Origin: Cephalotus follicularis
Lineage: Eukaryota; Streptophyta; Magnoliopsida; Oxalidales; Cephalotaceae
NCBI GenBank assembly: GCA_001972305.1
Contig: BDDD01001970.1
Location: 242,725 to 306,724, forward strand
Reading direction: 5' to 3'
DNA length: 64,000 bases
Part shown: positions 12,027 through 23,995 of the stretch, piece after piece
How positions within the stretch are numbered: position 1 is the first letter of the stretch
How the letters are laid out: each line of letters opens with the position of its first letter
Notes under the pieces: model-generated
The model's input: only the letters and a program-made list of their open reading frames with translations
Databases searched by the model: none
Told to the model about the DNA's origin: nothing
Translations under genes and position numbers: made by a program

Positions 12027-12323
12027 TGTAAGAGCCTTAGATATTATAAACAATTATTATTGGGCTTTGTAATAATTTCCCCGCCTTTTGGGCTGGGCCT
12101 GAATTTTATGACGTATTTATTTGGGCCTTAATGGGGTATAATTTGTGAAATTGGGCTAAAGAGATTATGTTTTTCTCCTTGGGCCGGATTTAATGGTATA
12201 ATTAGATTTTTGGCCTGGAAGGTAGAAAGTGTAAATTGGGCTAAGTGAGGGAGGCTGGCCCAAGCCCAAGAATGGCCCTTCACCGTGAGAATTCTCTCAA
12301 GAATTCTAAAATCTTCAGCTACA

Positions 12324-12336
12324 GAGTATAAAAGGA
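12324..12336 (+). promoter_or_regulatory. LTR TATA box
   Basis: AGTATAAAAGGAG is a strong consensus TATA box in the first 300 bases of the solo LTR, where the U3/R boundary is expected. The same site occurs in the duplicate copy at about 17621-17633. Confidence 0.65.
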
Positions 12337-12469
12337 GAAAGTGACCTGCAGACATACTTTTGGCCATTTTCTTGCACAATTCCTCTAGAGAATTCGGGAG
12401 AGAAAGAGAGAGTGGGAGATGTGGACAAGAGGTGCACTGTCCATGGAGCCCCTACGTCCCCTGCACTCT

Positions 12470-12487
12470 AATGGTATAAATACCATT
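12470..12487. other. Perfect palindrome containing a TATA sequence
   Basis: AATGGTATAAATACCATT: 8-bp arms around AA, so the TATAAAT motif sits at the centre of a self-complementary 18-mer. It is repeated unchanged in the duplicate copy at 17767-17784. It lies about 145 bases after the main TATA box. Confidence 0.8.
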
Positions 12488-14684
12488 CCCTGGGAGCCAG
12501 GAAGCGTGCGAGGAAGAAATTGCCAAGTTAGAAGTGTAGCAGTCCCCAGCTTTAAGGAAAGGCAGGATATACGAGGAGAGGAGGAAGTTTCTCCGTTTTC
12601 AACCACCTCCCAGGTAGGTTACTCCATGTCCGAGTGCCTACCAGCATGTGGTGTGTGTTTTACTGTGTGGTTGCTGTATGTGTTTCCCTGCTTGCTTGTC
12701 TGATGTGTGTGTTCTATTGCTTGTTTGTTTGTTCGATTGTTTTAGTAATGTAATTAGAATTGTTATAATTATTACTTTGACACTCTTGAGACACGTTTAC
12801 ACGTCCTGGTATGTGGAGCTGGCTACCTCTGCACTATACGCCCATGCAGGTAACCATTTTGTGCTGTACCCGTTATTGGCATGTACTGGGCTCTTTTGTG
12901 AAGGCGTTACTATGGCCTCCATTGGCATGCGCCATTGTGTGCCACTACGTGCGTTCTATGCACGCCGAGAGCCAGGGATGGAAACGCCTGAGAAGCCAAG
13001 ATGCCCGAGCTCCATGCCATGCCCGAGCTCCCATGACGAGCTGCCATGTGCCAGGGGTGCCGAGGAGATGGAGTGCTAGAGGAGAGGTGCTAACAGGGGT
13101 GTGACGCCGAGCTCCTCTACCAATGCCTGAGGTGACAGACCAGAGCTCCCCTACCATGGTCGGGCTCCACTGTCCATGCCGGGGGAGACATACCGAGACG
13201 CCATTGTTGCACGCCAGAGGAGCCACGTACCCGAGGAGGTGCCATGCTGAGAGGATGGGATGCTAGAGGTGATGTTGTACTGAGGTGACCAATGCCCGAG
13301 CATGGTATATGGCCAAGCATCCCTACCGGAAGTGGCCTGCACTCGAGGAGCTACCATGACCTCCCCTGCCATGGCGCTGAGCTCCCTATGGTACATGCAC
13401 CCAAGAAGCCACTTCTGGCTTTCCTCTGCCATGGCCGCTCCACAACTCTCCTCTGCCATACTAAATTCTTCCCTAGCAAATGCAGAGGTGCCAAGAAGTA
13501 AACCATGCCTCTCAGCCTGAGCCGGACGTGTATGCCACATATGCATGGATTCCTGGTGCGTTGCCTTCTGCTATGTTATATTGTCGTGCTCCAAGAAGAA
13601 AGGACAAGGAACAGTGTGCATGCATGTGTCCTTTGTGTGATGCATGCCAAACAGTGCCCGCTTATTCGTTGTCCCCTGTATGCACCTTGAGGTAAGGAAA
13701 CGGGAGTATGCATGTAAGCGTCCCTGGCATGAGGTTAAGTAATGAATAATTCTCTTGCATGCACTTAAGGGAAAGGATCATCGTTATGCATGCGCCATGA
13801 AAGCCTAGTGGACGTAACTTTGGTCAGGCTAAGGAAATGGAGTAAGAATAATAAAGGAAATGAGTATGATAATTTGAATGTAAAGGAAAAAGGATTTATA
13901 TAGATGGTCCCAGGCAGGTGAGCCCAACTGGGGAGAATTCCGCCGAGCAGGTGAACCCAAGGGGGTGAATACCGCGCGGTAGGTGATCTTGGGCGAATCC
14001 GCCAATGGTGAACCTAAAGGTGAATTCCGCCAGAGCTAGTGAACCAAAGGGTGAACTGCAGAGTAGGTGAGCAAAGGGCAAATTCCGCTCAACAGGTGAA
14101 CCTGGAGGAGAATACCGCGGGTTGGTGAGCCTAAAGGTGAACCTTGTATTCTGACCAGACCATAGGGTGACCGGACTAGACTCCTTTGTATATGATTGTT
14201 ATGTATGGCTTGAGTAGAGTAGTCCGAGGACAAAGGATGATAAAGGTTATGTTATGGATTATGGACTGTTTTATGTTACTCATGCATTGTATTATATTTT
14301 CTCCTCTGCTATGTTTGGTTGTTCCTCTGGTATGTGCCTCTGCATGTTGTAACCTACACAACCCTCAGGGTTGCTAACTCATTCCTTTGAATGGGCCAGG
14401 TACAGGAACAAGTAGTGCAGGCACATCACAGCAGCACTAAGGATAAAGGATTACCGTAAGTTCATCCTCGACAGTACGCTTTTTTTTTGACAGACTTGCA
14501 AGAAATAATATGTATTTTATTTGTTTTACCTCCTGGTTATAGCAGTGTATTTTTTACGGGTTTGTATATCCACACATTAAATAAATGTATTATGTTTTAA
14601 ATTTTTATGGAATTTATTATGATGATTGTAGGGATTGCCACGTGTCGAGTCGTGGGGCACAACGCACGGTTCAGGGGTGTGACA

Positions 14685-17304
14685 TGCCATAGCCTAGAGA
14701 TTCTCGAACATTTATCCTAAGAACCATTTTAAGTTCATTAATGAATTTACTCATCCAAACAACTTCCTTAGCAATTAACTTCAGATGCATTTATCTACTC
14801 AGTTTTGGTAACTGAGTCTGAAGTGAACTCTTGTTTGGAACTCTTTCAGTTCATTACCACACTATTTAATATAAACACATCGATCCCTAAATGTATATAT
14901 TATCAACATCTGTTTGAAATTTTGAACATTTCAAAGTTCAAACAATTCTCTCCATAAACCAAGAATATTCCTTTAATATTTCTCAAGTACTTAAGAATGT
15001 TATTAACTGCCTTAAAATAAGGCTCACCGAGATTTTGCTTGATATCTACTTATAACAATAAAAGTGTTATAACAAACCTTGTATATAGCATATCTCATAT
15101 GATACTTCCAATTGTAGAGGTATATGTAACGGTACACATGTGATTCCTACCCTCATCCATTTAAAAATACTCTCTTTTCGATAGGACAAATCCCAGATAC
15201 ATAAGAATCAAGCCTCTATTGGAATTCTACATACAAAACAACTTTAGCATAGAATCTATGTACATGGATTGGGATAATCCAAACATTCCCATTGATCTAT
15301 CTCTATAGATTTTTAATCATAGGATATAAAAATGTTTCTCCCAAATCCATTATGGAGAATTCCTTTGATAGTCAAACCTTGACTGACTGTTAAATACTTA
15401 TATCATTCTTAATGATTAGTATGTCTTCCATATAAAGAACTTAAAACCTCTCAACACTCCCACTTACCTTCTTGGCTTCTTGTATACACAATACTCATAT
15501 TCATTAGGATGAAATCAAACAATTTGATTATCTCATCAAGATGAATATTCAGTATTCTAGAAGCTTGTTACAATCCATAAATGGATCACTGTAATTTACA
15601 TACTTTATGCTCATTACCTTTTGATGTGAAACACTAGATTGAGACATTTGAATGTCTCCTTCAATCATACTTTTAAGTGTCGTTTTCACATACATTTGCC
15701 AAACTCATATAATCACATTATGTAATTATGGCAAATAATATCCGAATGGATTTAAGCATGTCAACTAATTCATAGTTGTCTAGCTTTACAGGTATTTACC
15801 TCCCCATTAACTCAGTCTTTCTATAAAAGAAATATTTGCATCCAATGAGTTTAATCCCATTAGGCGCATTTACCAAAGTCAACACTTTGGTTGGAGTATA
15901 TGGAATCCATTTCAGCATTATGAGCTTCTAGATATTTAGATGAGTCAATGTCAAATATCGACTCTTTGTAATATGAAGGATAATCATCCATCATAAGGCA
16001 TACACCCAAGTCACCATCTATAAGAAATCTATATTTCTGTGTTGCTTGATGTATCCTTTGTGACCTACGAAGATTTTGTGTATCACGAGATAGTGATTTT
16101 TGAATTTCTTGCTCAATTCTTGGCAAATGAGTTCCTTAGACTTCTTGTGCTTCCACCTCAGCCCTTACAACCCTTGTAACTTGAGGTTGTACAACTCTTG
16201 TACTATATGGAAAAACTATAAAATCATATGGCATTACAACCCTTATCTTAACATCCTTAAGATTTTGTTATTTCCACATCATATCTCGTATGGCATGCTT
16301 GGACATAAATTTTTGTAGGAACTCGATTAAGTATATGCATGGTGATTTCTAAAGTATAGCCCTAAAATGAAATTGGAAGATTTGTACAACCCATCATAGA
16401 TTATATTATATATGATAAAGTATAATTTCTCATTTTAGACAAACAATTCATCTGTGGTATTCAATGAATCCACTATAAGAGAATCTCATTCTCCTTAAGA
16501 TAAATGATGAATTCTTAGCCTAAGTATTTATCTCATCGATCTTATCAAAGAGTATTTATACTATTGCCTGTTTGTTTCTCTACTTCATTTTGAATTCCTT
16601 GAACTGTTCAAAGGATTCAAACATATACTTCATCAAGTATACATACTCATACCTAGAATAATCATTGGTAAAAGTTTATGAAGTAAGAGTAACATTTTCA
16701 TGCATTTATTACCATTAGTTCGCATACATCTGTATGTATTAGGCCCAATAACATGGCTACCATTTCTCCAATTCCACTAATTGGAGTCTTGGTCATATTA
16801 CCCATGAGATAGGATTCATAAGTTGAATTTGATTCATATTCAAATAGAACAATATATATTTTTGTTAACTTATAAATTTAATCTTCATTAACATGACATA
16901 ACCATAAATGTCTAAAGAATAATTCATTTATGTTATCTGTTGTTTAAATGCTTTATTCTTAACATAGCATAAGTGTAACGTGCCTTCTTAAGGTTTGTAT
17001 TTTAAACTTATAAGGTAAACCTTATAATTTCTCTTCTAATGACCTTACTGTCCAATATAAAAACACATATCCTCATATCACAGTAATTGTCTTATTTACA
17101 CCATTGTTTTATTGCAAGGGCTCATAACTCTTCTCAAGAATTTTCTTGCCTTTCCATTATTGGAGGACAATACCAAAAAGAAAATTTGTGTCTTAGTTTA
17201 TTGAAAGTCATTTTAACAATTTCATAAAGCTAAAAGGAATTCGGTAGAGTTTGGATAATTAAATCACTACTTAATTCTTTATCCATGTTAAATTAAGAAA
17301 GTCA
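14685..17304 (-). pseudogene. Ty1/copia pol-gag remnant (duplicate copy 1)
   Basis: The clearest block is the 88-residue frame at 15860-16126 (minus). It reads NLRRSQRIHQATQKYRFLIDG, DDYPSYYKESI and KYLEAHNAEMDSIYSNQ, the integrase-to-reverse-transcriptase linker and RT start of copia. Farther left come a SMYIDSMLK block and a degraded form of SLMYAMLCTRPDI. At the right end (about 17010-17075) a degraded zinc knuckle (CFYIGQxGHxKRNY) marks gag. Order and strand fit one element read leftward. Every domain has many stops and frame changes. Confidence 0.8.
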
Positions 17305-17574
17305 AAACCCAAAATCAATTGTAAGGTGGTTTGTTTGATTTGCACCCGTAAGCCGAAAATCAAAGGTGGCTAGAGGATTCTAGTAGAATCTCAAGGAGTT
17401 CTTGAGAAAGTGGACGTAGGCACGGTTTTGCCGAACCACTATAAATTTTGTTTGCACTCTCTATCCCTTAACTCCTTATATAGTTATTATTGTGTGATTG
17501 TTTATGTTCATAGCTTAAATTGTATTTTTCCGCATACATAGTTAGTAATTAAAGGTTGCCATACTTGTCTTTCA
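17305..17574. repeat. Filler between duplicate copies: copia LTR fragment
   Basis: These 270 bases belong to neither duplicate. A stretch with AGTGGACGTAGGCAC, CCGAACCACTATAAA and ACTCTCTATCCC closely resembles part of the solo LTR at 23996-25318 (AGTGGACGTAGGCATTG, CCGAACCACTATAAAC, AACTCTCTTTCCC). The filler is therefore a piece of a related copia LTR, not simple sequence. Confidence 0.8.
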
Positions 17575-20017
17575 CTTCACCATGAGAATTCTCTCAAGAA
17601 TTCTAGAATCTTCAGCTGCTGAGTATAAAAGGAGAAAGTGACCTGCAGACATACTTTTGGCCATTTTCTTGCACAATTCCTCTAGAGAATTCGAGAGAGA
17701 AAGAGAGAGTGGGAGATATGGACAAGAGGTGCACTGTCCATGGAGCCCCCACATCCCCTGCACTCCAATGGTATAAATACCATTCCCTGGGAGCCAGGAA
17801 GCGTGCGAGGAAGAAATTGGCAAGCTAGAAGTGTAGCAGTCCCCAGCTTTAAGGAAAGGCAGGATATACGAGGAGAGGAGGAAGTTTCTCCATTTTCAAC
17901 CACCTCCCAGGTAGGTTACTCCATGTTCGAGTGCCTACCAGCATGTGGTGTGTGTTTTGCTGTGTGGTTGCTGTATGTGTTTCCCTGCTTGCTTGTCTAA
18001 TGTGTGTGTTCTATTGCTTGTTTGTTTGTTCGATTGTTTTAGTAATGTAATTATAATTGTTATAATTGTTACTTTGACACTCTTGAGACACGTTTACACA
18101 TCCCGGTATGTGGAGCTGGCTACCTCTGCACTATACGCCCATGCAGGTAACCATTTTGTGCTGTACCCGTTATTGGCATGTACTGGGCTCTTTTGTGAAG
18201 GCGTTACTATGGCCTCCATTGGCATGCGCCATTGTGTGCCACTACGTGCGTTCTATGCACGCCGAGAGCCAGGGATGGAAACGCCTGAGAAGCCAAGATG
18301 CCAAGGACACAAGATGCCCGAGCTCCATGCCATGCCCGAGCTCCCATGCTGAGCTGCCATGGTGCCAGGGGTGCCGAGGAGATGGAGTGCCAGAGGAGAG
18401 GTGCTACCAGGGGTGTGACGCCGAGCTCCGCCTTCATGCCCGAGCTCCTCTACCAATGCCTGAGGTGATAGACCAGAGCTCCCCTACCATGGTCGGGCTC
18501 CACTGTCCATGCCGGGGGAGACATACCGAGACGCCATTGTTGCACGCCAGAGGAGCCCCGTACCCGAGGAGGTGCCATGCTGAGAGGATGGGATGCCAGA
18601 GGTGATGTTGTACTGAGGTGACCAGTGCCTGAGCATGGTATATGGCCAAGCATCCCTACCGGAAGTGCCCTGCACTCGAGGAGCTACCATGACCTCCCCT
18701 GCCATGGCGCCGAGCTCCCTATGGTACATGTGCCCAAGAAGCCACTTCTGGCTTTCCTCTGCCATGGCCGCTCCACAACTCTCCTCTGCCATACTAAATT
18801 CTTCCCTAGAAAATGCAGAGGTGCCAAGAAGTAAACCATGCCTCTCAGCCTGTGCCGGACGTGTATGCCACACATGCATGGCTTCCTGGTGCGTTGCCTT
18901 CTGCTATGTTATATTATCGTGCGCCAAGAAGAAAGGACAAGGAACAGTGTGCATGCATGTGTCCTTTGTGTGATGCATGCCAAACAGTGCCCGCTTATTC
19001 GTTGTCCCCTGCATGCACCTTGAGGTAAGGAAACGGGAGTATGCATGTAAGCGTCCCTGGCATGAGGTTAAGTAATGAATAATTCTCTTGCATGCACTTA
19101 AGGGAAAGGATCATCGTTATGCATGCGCCATGCAAGCCTAGTGGACGTAACTTTGCTCAGGCTAAGGAAATGGAGTAAGAATAATAAAGGAAATGAGTAT
19201 GATAATTTGAATGTAAAGGAAAAAGGATTTATATAGATGGTCCCAGGCAGGTGAGCCCAACTGGGGAGAATTCCGTCGAGCAGGTGAACCCAAGGGGGTG
19301 AATACCGCGAGGCAGGTGATCTCGGGCGAATCCGCCAATGGTGAACCTAAAGGTGAATTCTGCCAGAGCTAGTGAACCAAAGGGTGAACCGCAGAGCAGG
19401 TGACCAAAGAGCGAATTCCGCTCAGCAGGTGAACCTGGAGGAGAATATCGCAGGTTGGTGAGCCTAAAGGTGAACCTTGTATACTGACCAGACCATAGGA
19501 TGACCGGACTAGACTCCTCTGTATATGATTGTTATGTATGGCTTGAGTAGAGTAGTCCGAGGACAAATGACGATAAAGGTTATGTTATGGATTATGGACT
19601 GTTTTATGTTACTAATGCATTGTATTATATTTTCTCCTCTGCTATGTTTGGTTGTTCCTCTGGTATGTGCCTCTGCATGTTGTAACCTACACAACCCTCA
19701 GGGTTGCTAACTCATTCCTTTGAATGGGCCAGGTACAGGAACAAGTAGTGCAGGCACATCACAGCAGCACTAAGGATAAAGGATTACCGTAAGTTCATCC
19801 TCGACAGTACGCTTTTTTTTTGACAGACTTGCAAGAAATAATATGTATTTTATTTGTTTTACCTCCTGGTTATAGCAGTGTATTTTTTACGGGTTTGTAT
19901 ATCCACACATTAAATAAATGTATTATGTTTTAAATTTTTATGGAATTTATTATGATGATTGTAGGGATTGCCACGTGTCGAGTCGTGGGGCACAACGCAC
20001 GGTTCAGGGGTGTGACA
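17575..20017 (+). repeat. Solo LTR, 5'-truncated, in duplicate copy 2
   Basis: Same LTR as 12027-14684 but missing the first 251 bases. It ends GGTGTGACA at 20017 followed by TGCCA. It carries the TATA box near 17622, the palindrome at 17767-17784, the GAGCTC array (about 18300-18790, 36 bp longer than in copy 1) and the GGTGAACC array (about 19235-19475). Confidence 0.9.
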
Positions 20018-22637
20018 TGCCATAGCCTAGAGATTCTCGAACATTTATCCTAAGAACCATTTTAAGTTCATTAATGAATTTACTCATCCAAACAACTTCC
20101 TTAGCAATTAACTTCAGATGCATTTATCTACTCAGTTTTGGTAACTGAGTCTGAAGTGAACTCTTGTTTGGAACTCTTTCAGTTCATTACCACACTATTT
20201 AATATAAACACATCGATCCCTAAATGTATATATTATCAACATCTGTTTGAAATTTTGAACATTTCAAAGTTCAAACAATTCTCTCCATAAACCAAGAATA
20301 TTCCTTTAATATTTCTCAAGTACTTAAGAATGTTATTAACTGCCTTAAAATAAGGCTCACCGAGATTTTGCTTGATATCTACTTATAACAATAAAAGTGT
20401 TATAACAAACCTTGTATATAGCATATCTCATATGATACTTCCAATTGTAGAGGTATATGTAACGGTACACATGTGATTCCTACCCTCATCCATTTAAAAA
20501 TACTCTCTTTTCGATAGGACAAATCCCAGATACATAAGAATCAAGCCTCTATTGGAATTCTACATACAAAACAACTTTAGCATAGAATCTATGTACATGG
20601 ATTGGGATAATCCAAACATTCCCATTGATCTATCTCTATAGATTTTTAATCATAGGATATAAAAATGTTTCTCCCAAATCCATTATGGAGAATTCCTTTG
20701 ATAGTCAAACCTTGACTGACTGTTAAATACTTATATCATTCTTAATGATTAGTATGTCTTCCATATAAAGAACTTAAAACCTCTCAACACTCCCACTTAC
20801 CTTCTTGGCTTCTTGTATACACAATACTCATATTCATTAGGATGAAATCAAACAATTTGATTATCTCATCAAGATGAATATTCAGTATTCTAGAAGCTTG
20901 TTACAATCCATAAATGGATCACTGTAATTTACATACTTTATGCTCATTACCTTTTGATGTGAAACACTAGATTGAGACATTTGAATGTCTCCTTCAATCA
21001 TACTTTTAAGTGTCGTTTTCACATACATTTGCCAAACTCATATAATCACATTATGTAATTATGGCAAATAATATCCGAATGGATTTAAGCATGTCAACTA
21101 ATTCATAGTTGTCTAGCTTTACAGGTATTTACCTCCCCATTAACTCAGTCTTTCTATAAAAGAAATATTTGCATCCAATGAGTTTAATCCCATTAGGCGC
21201 ATTTACCAAAGTCAACACTTTGGTTGGAGTATATGGAATCCATTTCAGCATTATGAGCTTCTAGATATTTAGATGAGTCAATGTCAAATATCGACTCTTT
21301 GTAATATGAAGGATAATCATCCATCATAAGGCATACACCCAAGTCACCATCTATAAGAAATCTATATTTCTGTGTTGCTTGATGTATCCTTTGTGACCTA
21401 CGAAGATTTTGTGTATCACGAGATAGTGATTTTTGAATTTCTTGCTCAATTCTTGGCAAATGAGTTCCTTAGACTTCTTGTGCTTCCACCTCAGCCCTTA
21501 CAACCCTTGTAACTTGAGGTTGTACAACTCTTGTACTATATGGAAAAACTATAAAATCATATGGCATTACAACCCTTATCTTAACATCCTTAAGATTTTG
21601 TTATTTCCACATCATATCTCGTATGGCATGCTTGGACATAAATTTTTGTAGGAACTCGATTAAGTATATGCATGGTGATTTCTAAAGTATAGCCCTAAAA
21701 TGAAATTGGAAGATTTGTACAACCCATCATAGATTATATTATATATGATAAAGTATAATTTCTCATTTTAGACAAACAATTCATCTGTGGTATTCAATGA
21801 ATCCACTATAAGAGAATCTCATTCTCCTTAAGATAAATGATGAATTCTTAGCCTAAGTATTTATCTCATCGATCTTATCAAAGAGTATTTATACTATTGC
21901 CTGTTTGTTTCTCTACTTCATTTTGAATTCCTTGAACTGTTCAAAGGATTCAAACATATACTTCATCAAGTATACATACTCATACCTAGAATAATCATTG
22001 GTAAAAGTTTATGAAGTAAGAGTAACATTTTCATGCATTTATTACCATTAGTTCGCATACATCTGTATGTATTAGGCCCAATAACATGGCTACCATTTCT
22101 CCAATTCCACTAATTGGAGTCTTGGTCATATTACCCATGAGATAGGATTCATAAGTTGAATTTGATTCATATTCAAATAGAACAATATATATTTTTGTTA
22201 ACTTATAAATTTAATCTTCATTAACATGACATAACCATAAATGTCTAAAGAATAATTCATTTATGTTATCTGTTGTTTTAATGCTTTATTCTTAACATAG
22301 CATGAGTGTAACGTGCCTTCTTAAGGTTTGTCTTTTAAGCTTATAAGGTAAACCTTATATTTTCTCTTCTAGTGACCTTACTGTCCAATATAAAAACACA
22401 TATCCTCATATCACAGTAATTGTCTTATTTACACCATTGTTTTATTGCAAGGGCTCATAACTCTTCTCAAGAATTTTCTTGCCTTTCCATTATTGGAGGA
22501 CAATACCAAAAAGAAAATTTGTGTCTTAGTTTATTGAAAGTCATTTTAACAATTTCATAAAGCTAAAAGGAATTCGGTAGAGTTTGGATAATTAAATCAC
22601 TACTTAATTCTTTATCCATGTTAAATTAAGAAAGTCA
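17575..22637. repeat. Tandem duplication unit, copy 2
   Basis: About 5.06 kb. The right boundary is at ATTAAGAAAGTCA (22637), after which the copia gag and leader continue in natural order to 23613, so this copy keeps the original right flank. Differences from copy 1 are clustered at 17575-19615 and 22269-22375. The long stretch between those clusters appears identical to copy 1. Confidence 0.93.
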
Positions 22638-23613
22638 TCCTTCTCGATTCCTTGATCATATTATGTCCATCACACAATCCATCTACCATCTTTAACTGGA
22701 AGAAAACCTTGGAGATTTGATGTGTTACATAATGACTATGCTCACCATACAACACCTGTATGTGAAACAAGTTGTCATCTCAAATCATCCATTTGTCACT
22801 TCTAAAAATGTCAACATCTTCCTTACATGTTTCTTTGACAACACTTGTCACAAGCGATGCTTAAAGAATATTGATAATATTTTATGGTTGAAAAGTATCT
22901 CATATTCCTCAAGCAATCCACAAAATAGGACAAGTCAGTTTAATCGTAACAATTACGCTAGATAGGTGTTTTGAATTTATACATTATACAACCTGAATAC
23001 AAAGAGATATAAAAACAATCAACAAATGTTTATTTATTCAGTGTCATTAAGTATGGTCTTTAAACTTAATGATTCTCCCACTATTTTCTTAAATTTCATA
23101 GCCCTCAAAATATGAATTTGGAAGATCTTTATCTTCTAGTGAGAATTAGGATCCTATTATTATATACCACAACCTTACATGAGCAACAAATTAAGATATA
23201 CATAATAGGTAGGTAACTCTTTACCATTTGCATATCATGAAATTCCTAACATCCTTCTTAGCCTTTAGAATTTCATAATCATACGTGGCAAATCCAAATT
23301 ATGAAATAGTAGTTAACTCATACCCACCGTATCCTCATAAGTTATTGATACAAATTAAGACCCTTACGTAATGCAACAAAATCATATTTCGTATCAATAA
23401 TTCAATATTTTATATTTATGAATAGATAGTATAAATTTATTTCATCATAGTAAACCTTAAGTGACGCAACAAATTTACTACACAAAATAAATATCACATA
23501 CTATCTATATCAGTGGAAGACTATGGTCAAACATTTTAATGCTTACCATGTTGACTTGATATTTATTGTAAACTTTGAGAGATTTCTCATTTAATTATTA
23601 GGCATCCTCAATT
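20018..23613 (-). pseudogene. Ty1/copia pol-gag and leader remnant (duplicate copy 2 and original flank)
   Basis: From 20018 to 22637 this repeats the decayed pol of copy 1, including the frame at 21193-21459 (minus) and the degraded zinc knuckle near 22345-22410. From 22638 to 23613 it continues into gag N-terminal and leader sequence present only once. The leader reads across the Tat-1 target site: ATTAC joins AATTGAGGATGCC on the minus strand once Tat-1 is removed. This shows that 23613 and 35654 were adjacent before the insertion. Confidence 0.75.
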
Positions 23614-23995
23614 GTAATTGATGAGGGAAAAAATCTATCAACATTCGGTGAGCCAAGTGTCCGCTGCAGCCACGGCCACATGTACAAAGAATTTAAAAGT
23701 CTAAGTGGATAGCAGTTAGAGGAAACGCCTTAGACCCATGTATGGAAACATGCGAGATCCTCGACTGTTTTCCAGAGGACCTCCTTACCCATAACGGAAT
23801 AAGGCAACAAAATCAGCCTACACTCCAGGGATTCACCTCCGCAATATCAGTAAGAAGGGTGTAAAATCAGGTGGAGATCAAGGAAATCCCGAGATCCTCA
23901 GCATTTCCTTAGGGGGACACAAACCACTTCCAAAAATTGAGCAAAGGCAGTTGCAAAAAATCTCTATAAATACCAGAATCAAAGACAAAAGACGG

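Larger units (their letters stand above)
12027..14684 (+). repeat. Solo gypsy LTR (2.66 kb) with target duplication TGCCA
   Basis: It starts TGTAAGAGCC and ends GGTGTGACA. It is flanked by TGCCA at 12022-12026 and 14685-14689, and no primer-binding site follows, so it is a solo LTR left after recombination. It is inserted in the antisense copia RNase H region. Promoter-like TATAAAAGG lies at about 12326. Internal structure: a GAGCTC-centred motif array (12990-13460) and an AGGTGAACC...GAATTCCGC degenerate array (13905-14140). GC-rich ORFs on both strands (for example 12945-13546) have no recognisable domain, are unsupported as genes, and recur only because this block is duplicated. The lineage (long-LTR chromovirus) is inferred from the terminal style. 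Confidence 0.88.
12278..17304. repeat. Tandem duplication unit, copy 1
   Basis: About 5.03 kb, comprising most of the solo LTR (12278-14684) and decayed antisense copia pol (14685-17304). It matches 17575-22637 at an offset of 5297, which becomes 5333 after a 36-bp difference inside the GAGCTC array. Homology stops abruptly at both ends. Upstream the LTR continues normally to 12027; downstream lies filler. Confidence 0.93.

Noticed and set aside
12945..13546. Overlapping GC-rich ORFs of 90-131 codons, repeated in the second copy at about 18207-18879
   Set aside because: They occur on both strands of a GC-rich LTR array, have no domain, and are shared only because the block is duplicated.
12278..22637. 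Idea that both tandem duplications are assembly errors from heterozygous haplotypes
   Set aside because: Not excluded, but each pair has distinct filler DNA and clustered differences, which simple haplotype joining does not predict. Kept as the stated refutation test rather than the main reading.
22717..22965. Plus-strand ORF with an N-N-Y-A-R motif resembling a copia gag start
   Set aside because: All other copia evidence here is on the minus strand; the motif match is short and the rest of the frame does not fit.
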